Of a stretch of 64,000 bases of DNA, positions 34,690-42,418 are shown in pieces (positions within the stretch are counted from its first letter, which is position 1; every line of letters begins with the position of its first letter). The notes under the pieces were generated by a model, which worked only from the letters and a program-made list of their open reading frames with translations, was not told the DNA's origin and did not search any database. The DNA is from UBA11358 sp049517655 (lineage in GTDB: Bacteria > Verrucomicrobiota > Verrucomicrobiia > Limisphaerales > UBA11358), in NCBI GenBank assembly GCA_049517655.1, contig JBEKRQ010000003.1, positions 423,063 to 487,062 of the forward strand, in the 5' to 3' direction. The position numbers and the translations under genes are program-made.

Positions 34690-35046
34690 AACTGTGTCAT
34701 GTCTCGGTAAAAGTAACAACACAAGCGAGACTATCACAAAGACGCCGACAACAACGCACATGGGTATAGGCCCGTAAGCGTTAAAATCAACGATTGTCGT
34801 ACCGAGGATCAGAAATGCAACCACGCCAACAAATCTGCGCGCCGATTGTGTGCAGCGAAAAAGAGAAATCCCAGCCACAGCACCGGCCAAATACAATAGG
34901 CAAAGCAAGGTGGCTAAACAGAAACGTGGCGAGGTTACGACTCGTGGAACGGAAATGACGTCATGCGATAGCTGCCATAATAGCACAAGGCCGGGAATGC
35001 CGCAAAAAATTGTCCAAAGTATGCCGAGAATACGTTGTTTTTTCAT
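34684..35046 (-). CDS. Cassette gene: multi-pass membrane protein
   Basis: 120 residues with four membrane segments (ILWTIFCGIPGLVLLWQL; LATLLCLLYLAGAVAGISLF; FVGVVAFLILGTTIVDF; MCVVVGVFVIVSLVLLLL). Start MKKQRI at 35046; GTG at 35082 is possible. Stop TAA lies inside GTTAGGC of attC 9. No family recognised. Confidence 0.7.
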   Translation of the reverse strand: MKKQRILGILWTIFCGIPGLVLLWQLSHDVISVPRVVTSPRFCLATLLCLLYLAGAVAGISLFRCTQSARRFVGVVAFLILGTTIVDFNAYGPIPMCVVVGVFVIVSLVLLLLPRHDTVA

Positions 35047-35091
35047 ATAGGTGATTTGACAGGGTTGAATTGTTTTTGTCACGCAACAGTC

Positions 35092-35217
35092 GCCTAACGA
35101 TCCAAAGCTGAGCCACCGCCGCCGGAAGCTGACGTGGACTCACCGCCAGCCTTCGGATTACCCGGCGCGTCCGAAGCTGAAGGGGCAGCGGCGGTTGGCT
35201 CCAGCGCGGTGTTAGGC
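35092..35217 (-). other. attC site 10
   Basis: GCCTAAC 35092 to GTTAGGC 35211, 126 bp. Arms GAGCCACCGCCGCCGG and GGCGGTTGGCTC pair with one extra base; the loop differs (GGAAGCTGACGTGGACTCACC). Confidence 0.94.
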
Positions 35218-35218
35218 G

Positions 35219-35824
35219 TCATCTCTCGTCCGTTTCCTTCTTGTCTGGGGGCACAGTCGCCCACGCGCCGAGCCGTTTCTGACGTGCCGCCTGCTCCAAA
35301 CCCTCCAACTTCTGCATATACGCCGACGCCTTCTCGCCACTCGGCAGATTCGGAGCAACGCCCTTGGCCTGCGCCAACCCCTCGCTCACCAACACCTCTG
35401 CCAAACTCTTGCCGCCGACTTCAACGATGCCGTAGTAACGAGTCTCCCGACCGCGTCCCGCCGCGCTCGCCCACCGCGTGCGCACAATAAACGGCTCTCG
35501 CAACAATTCCTGCACTCGCTCCTTGGCCTGTGCTCCGACCTTCAACGTCTCATCCATCGTGATGCCGTAATGCTCGCTCTGCTGATGCACTCGCTCCGGG
35601 TAACTCATCGTCGTCTCCGGTGCGTCCACGTAGTAGAGCCGTAGAGTGAACTCATTCGTGCCGCTGTGCACTCGGAAACTATCACCGTCATTATACTTGC
35701 CGGCGATGTATTCGCAATTGGTGAGTGTGACCCACGGCTTGGACTCACTGGCATAACTCGCTCCTGCGATGACACAAAGAAGAAGCGTGATAATCAACGA
35801 CTGACATGTACGTGTTGTTGACAT
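35219..35824 (-). CDS. Cassette gene: secreted thermonuclease-family (SNase-like) protein
   Basis: 201 residues: signal peptide (CQSLIITLLLCVIAGASYAS) then an SNase/OB-fold domain with DGDSFRV, FTLRLYYVDAPET (Arg/Asp active-site region), KERVQELL, and YYGIVEVGGKSLAEVLVSEGLAQAKG. The usual second catalytic patch Y-[GD]-R appears as RETRYYGIV. Probably a secreted nuclease. ATG 35824 is chosen for the signal peptide; the stop TGA sits 2 bases past GTTAGGC of attC 10. Confidence 0.8.
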   Translation of the reverse strand: MSTTRTCQSLIITLLLCVIAGASYASESKPWVTLTNCEYIAGKYNDGDSFRVHSGTNEFTLRLYYVDAPETTMSYPERVHQQSEHYGITMDETLKVGAQAKERVQELLREPFIVRTRWASAAGRGRETRYYGIVEVGGKSLAEVLVSEGLAQAKGVAPNLPSGEKASAYMQKLEGLEQAARQKRLGAWATVPPDKKETDER

Positions 35825-35836
35825 ATGCGCGATGAC

Positions 35837-35871
35837 GCCTAATGATCCAAAGCTGAGCCACGGCCACCGGA
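35837..35871 (-). other. attC half site, right end of cassette array
   Basis: GCCTAATGATCCAAAGCTGA and the following GCCACGGCCACCGGAAG match the left half of A-type sites, but the core end is mutated (GCCTAAT for GCCTAAC) and no matching GTTAGGC arm follows. REP-like sequence (about 35900-35945) replaces it. Confidence 0.72.
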
Positions 35872-36051
35872 AGTCAAGTTCAGACGAAGCCCGAAAACTG
35901 ACTTGTCGCGCTGTAGCCAAACGAAGGGAGTTGGAAGGCGGAGAAGGAAAGGCAGAAGTCACCCGTCTTCACTGCGTTACGACGCGGCAAGGAAGTTGGA
36001 AGTTTTACAGTTGCCACGCGCGAACGGCGGTTTAGAGTGTTCAGCGCTCGA

Positions 36052-36927
36052 ATGAAATTTTCATTGCCCATTTTCGGTCTGGCGTTGCTGTCCATTTTCA
36101 ACGCCTCGGCGCAGGTTGCCGTGAACTTGACGCTGGAGCAGGAGCAGTTTTTGCCCAGCGAGGCTTTGCCGGTGGCGGTGCACATTGCGAATCGCTCCGG
36201 CCAGCCGCTGCACTTGGGGGCGGACACGAATTGGCTGACGTTCAGCGTGGAATCCGCGGATAATTTTATCGTCACCAAAAATTCCGATCCGCCGGTGCAG
36301 GGCGAATTTGATTTGGATTCGTCTCAAGTGGCGACCAAGCGTGTGGATTTGGCGCCGTATTTCGCGCTGTCGCGGCCGGGACGTTATCGAATCATCGCAA
36401 CGGTGCGAATCAAGGATTGGAACGCGGAAGTCAACAGCCCGCCATGCAGCTTCGACGTGATTAACGGCGCGAAATTGTGGTCGCAAGTGTTTGGCATGCC
36501 TCTGCCCGCGGGTGTGACGAATCGCCAGCCCGAAGTTCGCAAATATACCCTGGAGGAGGCCAATTATCTGCGCTCGCAACTGCGAATGTATGTGCAGGTG
36601 AGCGATGAATCCGGCACGCGCGTTTTCAAAGTCCGCCCGATCGGCCCGATGGTTTCCTTCAGCCAGCCGGAACCGCAATTGGATCGGTTCAGCAATTTGC
36701 ACGTGCTTTACCAAAGCGGCGCGTCGGCCTTCACTTATTCGGTGATCGATCCAAACGGCGACATTGTCCGGCAGGAAATTTACGATAACCTCGTCAAGGT
36801 GCGTCCGCGGTTGCGCGCCGACGATGATGGCAACATCATGGTCTATGGCGGTGTTCGCCGTGTGAAACCCTCTGAAATGCCAGTGATAAAACCGCCGGTT
36901 GAATCGGGTGTGCCCGCCAAAAACTAG
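36052..36927 (+). CDS. Secreted hypothetical protein
   Basis: 291 residues: signal peptide (MKFSLPIFGLALLSIFNASAQ), then an Ig-like beta domain (VNLTLEQEQFLPSEALPVAVHIANRSGQPL...; RPGRYRIIATVRIKDW) and a C-terminal region with VLYQSGASAFTYSVIDPNGDIVRQEIYD. It resembles intermediate beta-sandwich 'transglutaminase/macroglobulin MG-like' exports, but no family can be named. ATG 36052 is preferred to a GTG at 36037. Confidence 0.7.
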   Translation: MKFSLPIFGLALLSIFNASAQVAVNLTLEQEQFLPSEALPVAVHIANRSGQPLHLGADTNWLTFSVESADNFIVTKNSDPPVQGEFDLDSSQVATKRVDLAPYFALSRPGRYRIIATVRIKDWNAEVNSPPCSFDVINGAKLWSQVFGMPLPAGVTNRQPEVRKYTLEEANYLRSQLRMYVQVSDESGTRVFKVRPIGPMVSFSQPEPQLDRFSNLHVLYQSGASAFTYSVIDPNGDIVRQEIYDNLVKVRPRLRADDDGNIMVYGGVRRVKPSEMPVIKPPVESGVPAKN

Positions 36928-36937
36928 GCGTGATTCA

Positions 36938-37984
36938 TTACTTCAGTTCCTCACTGGACACCACTTGCGCCTGCATTTGTTTGACGATGGCCCGCACCCG
37001 GGCCACGGCGGTGTCCTGCGTCTCGCCTTCGAATGATTTCAATTGAACCCGCACTGCCGCCACCGAATCGCCGTTGCGGTCGGTCAAAGGCATCGTTACC
37101 GCAACGGTGCCTATGCCTCGTCCAAAATAAAGTGAGCCGGTGGTGATGGTGGTTTTTTCGGCGTCGGTCCCGGGCTGGCCGATTTCTTTTTCATTCTTGC
37201 TGGCAATAATTTGCGGTTCGCCCCTGTCATTCAGCGCATAAATGCGCAACTCCAGAATGCGCGGATACTTTCGCATCATGCCTTGCACAAGCGTTTGAGA
37301 CATCGGCACGCGCGGCGTGTAGAGGATCGTTGTGTCACCGAAATAACTCACCGCGTCCGACTTCGTCCAAAATCCGATTTTGCCGGCGGCGAATGTGTTG
37401 TCATTCAGCGGCGGCATCACCAAATGATCGTCGAGCCAGCAGGTAATTTGATTTCCCTGGCACTGCACCGTCAGCGCATGCCAGACGCCGGTGGAAATGT
37501 TCGTATCCGGACCGACGAAATTGCCGCGCACACCGTCCACGACCTTGTAAAAGCGCAGATTATGCCCCAGTGCGCTGGCGCGGATGACGTAAAAATTCGA
37601 TTGATTTTGGAAATGAAACACAACGCCCGCCATTTGCTCCAGACCGCCGCCGGCGATTTTAAATTGCGTTGTCACCTTGAAATCCTTGAAGGTCTCCTTG
37701 TCGTAAATCAGCATTGGAAACCGGTCGTCGGTCGGGTCTTGGCTGAGTTGGGCAAGCACGCCGCGCCGGTTGAAAGTGGGCGTTTGCGACGTCAACGGCG
37801 CAAATGCCGAGGGTACTTCGTCCATGATAACTTCCCAATCCCCGGGTTTGCCGCCACCGGCTAGCGTGCCGTGAAAGCCCGGCGGTGTTTGATTTGTCGG
37901 GAAATCGCCGAAATTGATTTTGATTTCCGACGCAACCGCAGGCCACGCCAACCCGAGGGCGAAACAAAGAAACAACTTATGCAT
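36938..37984 (-). CDS. Secreted DUF1080/LamG-like protein
   Basis: 348 residues: signal peptide (MHKLFLCFALGLAWPAVAS), a concanavalin-like fold with FKDFKVTTQFKIAGGGLEQMAGVVFHFQNQSNFYVIRASALGHNLRFYKV...VWHALTVQCQGNQITCWLDDHLV, and a C-terminal region of about 100 residues with NEKEIGQPGT. The central part matches the DUF1080/3-keto-disaccharide hydrolase superfamily. Substrate unknown. Convergent with the preceding gene; downstream of ilvB. Confidence 0.75.
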   Translation of the reverse strand: MHKLFLCFALGLAWPAVASEIKINFGDFPTNQTPPGFHGTLAGGGKPGDWEVIMDEVPSAFAPLTSQTPTFNRRGVLAQLSQDPTDDRFPMLIYDKETFKDFKVTTQFKIAGGGLEQMAGVVFHFQNQSNFYVIRASALGHNLRFYKVVDGVRGNFVGPDTNISTGVWHALTVQCQGNQITCWLDDHLVMPPLNDNTFAAGKIGFWTKSDAVSYFGDTTILYTPRVPMSQTLVQGMMRKYPRILELRIYALNDRGEPQIIASKNEKEIGQPGTDAEKTTITTGSLYFGRGIGTVAVTMPLTDRNGDSVAAVRVQLKSFEGETQDTAVARVRAIVKQMQAQVVSSEELK

Positions 37985-37998
37985 TTCACGCAGCGTAA

Positions 37999-38036
37999 CA
38001 AAAAAGGGCCGGACGACAAGCATTGCCTCCGGCCCT
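37999..38036 (-). terminator. Rho-independent terminator of ilvB
   Basis: On the minus strand, AGGGCCGGAGG pairs with CCGGCCCT across a CAATGCTTGT loop and is followed by TTTTTT. It lies 19 bases past the ilvB stop. Confidence 0.85.
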
Positions 38037-38054
38037 GAATTCGCGGGATGAATT

Positions 38055-39977
38055 TTACGCCTTCCAAATCATGTCCGCCACAGTGCGGTCCGCCGGAATG
38101 AACGGCAGCACATGCGTGGTGTAAGGCACAATCACGTCGAGCACATACGGCTCCCTGGCGTCCAGCATCCGCTGGATGGCGGGGCGCAAATCCTTTTTGA
38201 ACATCACGCGCTCGCATTTCACATTGAAGCTGTTGCAGACGCGGACGTAGTCGGGATAAATCTGCGCGCGATCATCGGGGTTGCCGAGATAGGTGTGACC
38301 GCGGTTGCCCTTGTAAAACTTATCCTCCCACTGCATCACCATGCCGAGGTGCTGGTTGTTCAGAATGATGGCCTTGGCCGCGATTTTCTCAACGTGCGCG
38401 GTGGCGAGTTCCTGAATGTTCATCAGGAACGACCCGTCACCGTCTATGTCAATCACTTCCTTGTCCGGGTGCGCGACCTTGACGCCAAGCGCGGAGGGAA
38501 AACCAAAACCCATTGAGCCAAGCCCGCCGCTGGTGATGAACTGGCGCGGGCGCGAGTATTTATACCACTGGCCGGCCCACATCTGGTGCTGGCCCACGCC
38601 GGTGGTGATAAGGGCCTCGCCTTTGGTCAGTTCGTAAAGCGCCTCAACCACCATCTGTTGCAGGATGATTTGGTCTTCATGGCCTTTGAGATGGTCTTTC
38701 ATGTGGTCGCTGCCGGCGATTTCCTTTGTAATGGTGTAGTCAAAAGGCCCCTTTTTCTTCCATTCATCAATCTGCGCGAGCCACGCGGTGTGCTTTTTGT
38801 TGAGCGGGCGCCTGGCGAGCATCGCGTTGAGGCGCGTGAGCGCATCCTTGATGTCGCCCACCACTGCGAGATTGGCGCGGCGGTTCTTGTTCAACTCGGA
38901 AGCATCCACATCAATGTGAACAATCGTGCCGTGCTTGCAAAATTCCACGAACCTGCCCGTCACGCGGTCGTCGAACCGCACGCCGAACGCGAGCAGTAGA
39001 TCCGCGCCGTCCTTGATTTTCACCATCGGCTCGTTCGCATTGGAACGGTGTTTGTATTCGCCGTTCACAGCCCAGTTGGCAAACGCCGCGCCGTGCATTC
39101 CAAGCCAGCGGAGCGAGAGCGGATGTGTTTCCGGGAAACCGCCAATGCCCATGAGCGTGGTCGTCACGGGAATGTTCGTCGCCTCGGCAAACTTTTTGAG
39201 TTCCGCCGCCGCGCCGCTGCTGATGATGCCGCCCCCGGTGTATAGCACCGGGCGTTCGGCCTTTTCGATCAGGCCGATGATTTCGTTCAACGCTACTTCA
39301 TCCGCGCGAAGATCGGGTTGTGTGTAACCGCGCAGGCCTTTCTTGATTTGTTCGAGCGTCGGCCACACGGGCTGGGTTTTGGCCTGCTGCAGGTTCTTGG
39401 GCACGTCAATCATCACCGGACCGGGGCGTCCGGATTGCGCGATGTAAAACGCCTCCTTGATGATGCGTGAAATGTCGTTCACATCCGTGATGAGATAACT
39501 GTGCTTCACGATGGGCAACGTTACCCCGATGATGTCGGTTTCCTGGAACGCGTTGCGGCCGATCATATTGGTTGTGACCTGACCGGTGATGGCGATGAGC
39601 GGGCAGGAATCCATGTAGGCATCGGCAATGGCGGTGACGAGGTTCGTCGCGCCGGGACCGCTGGTGCTCATGCAAACGCCCGCCTTGCCGGTCGAGCGGG
39701 CATAACCTTCCGCCGCAAAACTCCCACCTTGCTCGTGGCGCGGGAGAATGGTGCGAATTTTGGATTTCGTGAGCGACTGATGGATTTCCATGCTCGCGCC
39801 GCCGGGATAGGCAAAAATGACTTCCACGCCTTCGCGTTCGAGGGCCTCAACAAGGATGTCGCATCCTGCCATCATCGGGCCGATCCCGGCGCGGGTTGCG
39901 GATTTTCCCTGCCGCGCCGAAGCAGCTTTGGCTGCGAAGGCGGGTTTTGTTCCAGTAATTTCAGTTGTTTTGCTCAT
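38055..39977 (-). CDS. ilvB: Acetolactate synthase large subunit
   Basis: 640-residue thiamine-diphosphate enzyme making acetolactate/acetohydroxybutyrate for Val, Leu and Ile synthesis. It shows the catalytic Glu region IFAYPGGASMEIHQSL near residue 55, the FAD-binding middle domain and the ThDP/Mg motif DGDGSFLMNIQELAT near 490. The N-terminal 35 residues are a basic/Ala-rich extension. A leader peptide and attenuator precede it. No small subunit ilvN is adjacent. Confidence 0.97.
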   Translation of the reverse strand: MSKTTEITGTKPAFAAKAASARQGKSATRAGIGPMMAGCDILVEALEREGVEVIFAYPGGASMEIHQSLTKSKIRTILPRHEQGGSFAAEGYARSTGKAGVCMSTSGPGATNLVTAIADAYMDSCPLIAITGQVTTNMIGRNAFQETDIIGVTLPIVKHSYLITDVNDISRIIKEAFYIAQSGRPGPVMIDVPKNLQQAKTQPVWPTLEQIKKGLRGYTQPDLRADEVALNEIIGLIEKAERPVLYTGGGIISSGAAAELKKFAEATNIPVTTTLMGIGGFPETHPLSLRWLGMHGAAFANWAVNGEYKHRSNANEPMVKIKDGADLLLAFGVRFDDRVTGRFVEFCKHGTIVHIDVDASELNKNRRANLAVVGDIKDALTRLNAMLARRPLNKKHTAWLAQIDEWKKKGPFDYTITKEIAGSDHMKDHLKGHEDQIILQQMVVEALYELTKGEALITTGVGQHQMWAGQWYKYSRPRQFITSGGLGSMGFGFPSALGVKVAHPDKEVIDIDGDGSFLMNIQELATAHVEKIAAKAIILNNQHLGMVMQWEDKFYKGNRGHTYLGNPDDRAQIYPDYVRVCNSFNVKCERVMFKKDLRPAIQRMLDAREPYVLDVIVPYTTHVLPFIPADRTVADMIWKA

Positions 39978-40017
39978 GGTCATTTATGGTTTTGGCCGGT
40001 CATCACGCGCAGGTCAA

Positions 40018-40051
40018 ATAAAAAACCCACGACCGTTGCCAGCCGTGGGTT
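40018..40051 (-). terminator. Attenuator terminator in the ilvB leader
   Basis: On the minus strand AACCCACG and CGTGGGTT form the stem across GCTGGCAACGGT, followed by TTTTATTT. It lies between the leader-peptide stop (40068) and ilvB, as expected of a transcription attenuator. Just upstream, TCTTGT and ACAAGA could form a competing stem. Confidence 0.8.
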
Positions 40052-40067
40052 CTTGTTAAAACTGGGT

Positions 40068-40148
40068 TTAGCTTCGACAAGAGCCAGCGGCATCGCCGAC
40101 GACAACGACGACGACCAGTATGACAACTTGTGAAACATTTTTCAACAT
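40068..40148 (-). CDS. Branched-chain leader peptide of ilvB (ilvL/ivbL-type)
   Basis: 26 codons, MLKNVSQVVILVVVVVVGDA..., with a run of Val-Val-Ile-Leu and six Val codons, the amino acids made by the ilv pathway. Stop TAA is 17 bases from the attenuator stem. Ribosome stalling at these codons when charged tRNA-Val/Leu/Ile is scarce would favour read-through into ilvB. No strong Shine-Dalgarno is visible, and the gene lies only 35 bases after rplI. Confidence 0.72.
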   Translation of the reverse strand: MLKNVSQVVILVVVVVVGDAAGSCRS

Positions 40149-40182
40149 AACGGGAGGAACCTACGATTCTTGCGCGGACCGG

Positions 40183-40884
40183 TCAAGTCTGTTTTTCCGT
40201 CTTGGGTACCTTGGCGGCTTTCGCCGGCTTCACTGATTTTTCGCCTTTGGCCGCATGAGTTCTTTTCTCTCCAACGGCTTCGGACTTGTGAACCTTTTCA
40301 GGTTTTTGGTCCTTTTCGGCTTTGGCATCCCGTTTTGTGTAAGTGTGTCTCTCACGTCTGGGTTCCCTGCTTCCCTCCTTTTTGGATTCGACAGGCGCCG
40401 CCGTCTCTGGCGCCGGTGCGGCGGCGAGTGTAAGGCTCTCGACATGCACTTTCAAGGTGCCTTTGACTTCGGGGTGTAAAGATAATTCCACTTCGTGGTC
40501 GCCGGTCGCGCGAATCGGGTGCTCGAGGTGAATTTTCTTTTTGTCGAGCGAAATGTCGAATTGATGCTTCAATTCATCGGCAATCATGCCGGCGGTCACC
40601 GAGCCGAACATCTTGCCGTCTTCGCCCGCCTTCACCTTGATAATGCAAATGAGCTTCGACAGCGCCTTGGAGAGTTCGGTCATGGTGTTGAACTCATGCG
40701 CCTCGCGTTCGGCGCGGCGTTGGCGCAATGCCCCGATGTGGCGCTCGTTCACCTGCGTCAGCGGAACGGCCAGCCGCTGCGGGAATAGATAATTACGCGC
40801 GTAACCGGCGGCGACTTTCACCTGATCGGATTCAGCGCCGAGGCCGACGATGTTGTGCGTGAGAATGACTTCAGTCTTTGACAT
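40183..40884 (-). CDS. rplI: 50S ribosomal protein L9 with long basic tail
   Basis: 233 residues; the first 150 are L9 (VILTHNIVGLGAESDQVKVAAGYARNYLFPQRLA; FGSVTAGMIADELKHQFDI). The last 80 are a Lys/Ala/Glu-rich low-complexity tail absent from typical 148-residue L9 proteins. It follows ssb, but rpsR (S18), which usually lies between ssb and rplI, is absent here. Confidence 0.95.
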   Translation of the reverse strand: MSKTEVILTHNIVGLGAESDQVKVAAGYARNYLFPQRLAVPLTQVNERHIGALRQRRAEREAHEFNTMTELSKALSKLICIIKVKAGEDGKMFGSVTAGMIADELKHQFDISLDKKKIHLEHPIRATGDHEVELSLHPEVKGTLKVHVESLTLAAAPAPETAAPVESKKEGSREPRRERHTYTKRDAKAEKDQKPEKVHKSEAVGEKRTHAAKGEKSVKPAKAAKVPKTEKQT

Positions 40885-40942
40885 GCGAAAATTGGTTGAA
40901 AGTTAAGTGTTGATCCGTCTTCGCTTTGCTTCGACGCAATAA

Positions 40943-40981
40943 AAGGTTGGCCTGCCGCGCCGTAGCACAGCGAAGGCGGGT
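40943..40981. repeat. REP-like palindrome between ssb and rplI
   Basis: Copy of the chromosomal REP family: GGCCTGCCGCGCCGTAGCAC followed by AGCGAAGGCGGGTT. It occupies the position where rpsR is often found. Confidence 0.75.
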
Positions 40982-41424
40982 TAAAATGGAACGTCGTCTC
41001 CTTCCGGCGTGGCGTCTGCTTCGGTGGCTTCCGGTGCGGGCGTGGTGCCCGCCGCCGGACGCGGCGCGGGTGGCGCGCCTTCGCCGCTGCGGTTCGAATC
41101 AACGAATGAAAAACTTTCGAGCACGACCTTCAATTTGCTCTGTTTTTGCTTGGTGTTTTTGTCTTCCCAAGTGTCCTGCTTGAGGCGGCCTTCGACAAGC
41201 AGCGGGCGGCCTTTCTTCATGTATTGCGAAATGACTTCGGCTTGGCGTCCCCAAACGTCCACGTCCACAAAACTCACTTCCTCTTTTTTCTCGCCGCCCT
41301 CAAGGGTGTAGGTGCGGTTCACGGCCAGCGTGATGCGGGCGACCGCCGTTCCCTTCGGCGTGTAACGCAGTTCAGGATCGCGCGTGAGGTTTCCCATCAA
41401 AATGACTTTATTGAAGTTGGCCAT
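40981..41424 (-). CDS. ssb: Single-stranded DNA-binding protein
   Basis: 147 residues: OB-fold (about 1-105; FNKVILMGNLTRDPELRYTPKG, KKGRPLLVEGRLKQDTWED), a Pro/Ala-rich linker, and the acidic tip DDVPF that recruits replication and repair partners. It lies between rpsF and rplI in the standard order. Confidence 0.97.
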   Translation of the reverse strand: MANFNKVILMGNLTRDPELRYTPKGTAVARITLAVNRTYTLEGGEKKEEVSFVDVDVWGRQAEVISQYMKKGRPLLVEGRLKQDTWEDKNTKQKQSKLKVVLESFSFVDSNRSGEGAPPAPRPAAGTTPAPEATEADATPEGDDVPF

Positions 41425-41459
41425 AGAAAGTTGAGGGTTGAGGGTTGAAAGTTAGGGGT

Positions 41460-41765
41460 TTATTTCGCGGGTTTGGGTTCGGGCGCCTGTGTAAACAGAA
41501 CGCGGAAAACTTCCTCGTTCAACGCGAATTTTGTCCGTAGCTGCGCGACGATGGACGGTGTGCCCGCAAAAATGACGTTCGCGTAAAAACCGGCATTGTG
41601 CTTGTTGTTTGCCACGCGCGCGAAATTTTTCCTGTCCATTTTCTGCACGGTTTCGACCTTGCCGCCCGCCGCCGCAATTTCGGCGGAGATTTTGTCAAGG
41701 ACGTCTTCGGCGCCTTTTTCCGTGCCTGCCGTGTTCAGGATGAACAAACCTTCGTATCGTTTCAC
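41460..41765 (-). CDS. rpsF: 30S ribosomal protein S6
   Basis: 101 residues, single ferredoxin-like domain (MKRYEGLFILNTAGTEKG; KMDRKNFARVANNKHNAGFYANVIF). Normal bacterial length. Its start codon overlaps the pth stop (ATGA), so the two are translationally coupled. Confidence 0.95.
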   Translation of the reverse strand: MKRYEGLFILNTAGTEKGAEDVLDKISAEIAAAGGKVETVQKMDRKNFARVANNKHNAGFYANVIFAGTPSIVAQLRTKFALNEEVFRVLFTQAPEPKPAK

Positions 41766-42376
41766 TGTTTTGTTTCTTCGTTGGTGGGGCCGTCCACGAC
41801 CCCGTTAAACCGGTTCATTGCGCTTTGTATTCCGTCGTCCAGCCAACATTCCATCTGGCTGGCCGCCCGGTTCAAAACTTTTTCCATCAGTGCCGCTTCC
41901 GTCGAATCAAAACGGCCCAGCACGTAATCCGTTATCTCCCGTGCGCTGTCTTTGCGGCCAATGCCAATTCGCAACCGCGCGAACTCGCGCGTGGCCAGAT
42001 GCTGCTCGATGGATTCCAACCCATGATGGCCCCCGCTGCCACCCTCGGCGCGCAGGCGAATCTCGCCCAACGGCAAATCCGCATCGTCCATCGCCACCAG
42101 CAGCCCCGACAACGGCTGTGGCAACTGATAAAAATCCACCAACGCCCGTACCGTTTCGCCGCTCAAATTCATAAACGTCTGTGGCCGGCACAGCAACACA
42201 CGGCGTCCGTTGCGCTCGGCGCGCGCGATGCGGGCGCTGAACTTTCGTTCGTTCGCCCAATCTGTCTTCCAGCGCGCGGCCAGTTTCTCGACCAGCAAAA
42301 ATCCAACGTTGTGCCGTGTCTTCGCGTATTCCGCGCCGGGGTTACCCAGTCCCACGATGAGATGCAATGACTCCAT
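41762..42376 (-). CDS. pth: Peptidyl-tRNA hydrolase
   Basis: 204 residues. Recycles tRNA from drop-off peptidyl-tRNA. Hallmarks: LIVGLGNPGAEYAKTRHNVGF with catalytic His, RPQTFMNLSGETV, MDDADLPLGEIRLRAEGGSGGHHGLESI, and RIGIGRK. ATG 42376 (MESLHLIVGLG) gives the standard start. It sits in the prs-rplY-pth-rpsF order typical of many bacteria. Confidence 0.96.
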   Translation of the reverse strand: MESLHLIVGLGNPGAEYAKTRHNVGFLLVEKLAARWKTDWANERKFSARIARAERNGRRVLLCRPQTFMNLSGETVRALVDFYQLPQPLSGLLVAMDDADLPLGEIRLRAEGGSGGHHGLESIEQHLATREFARLRIGIGRKDSAREITDYVLGRFDSTEAALMEKVLNRAASQMECWLDDGIQSAMNRFNGVVDGPTNEETKQ

Positions 42377-42418
42377 GCGCGGCACGGGCGCGGCGACCCT
42401 TGCGGGCCGCCCGCAAAA

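Noticed and set aside
27308..35871. CRISPR array
   Set aside because: Repeats are 99-130 bp with inner hairpins and are separated by genes of several hundred bases, not by short uniform spacers; no cas genes.
27308..35871. Integron integrase gene within or beside the array
   Set aside because: No frame with a tyrosine recombinase R-H-R-Y pattern or the IntI-specific patch was seen on either strand in the window.
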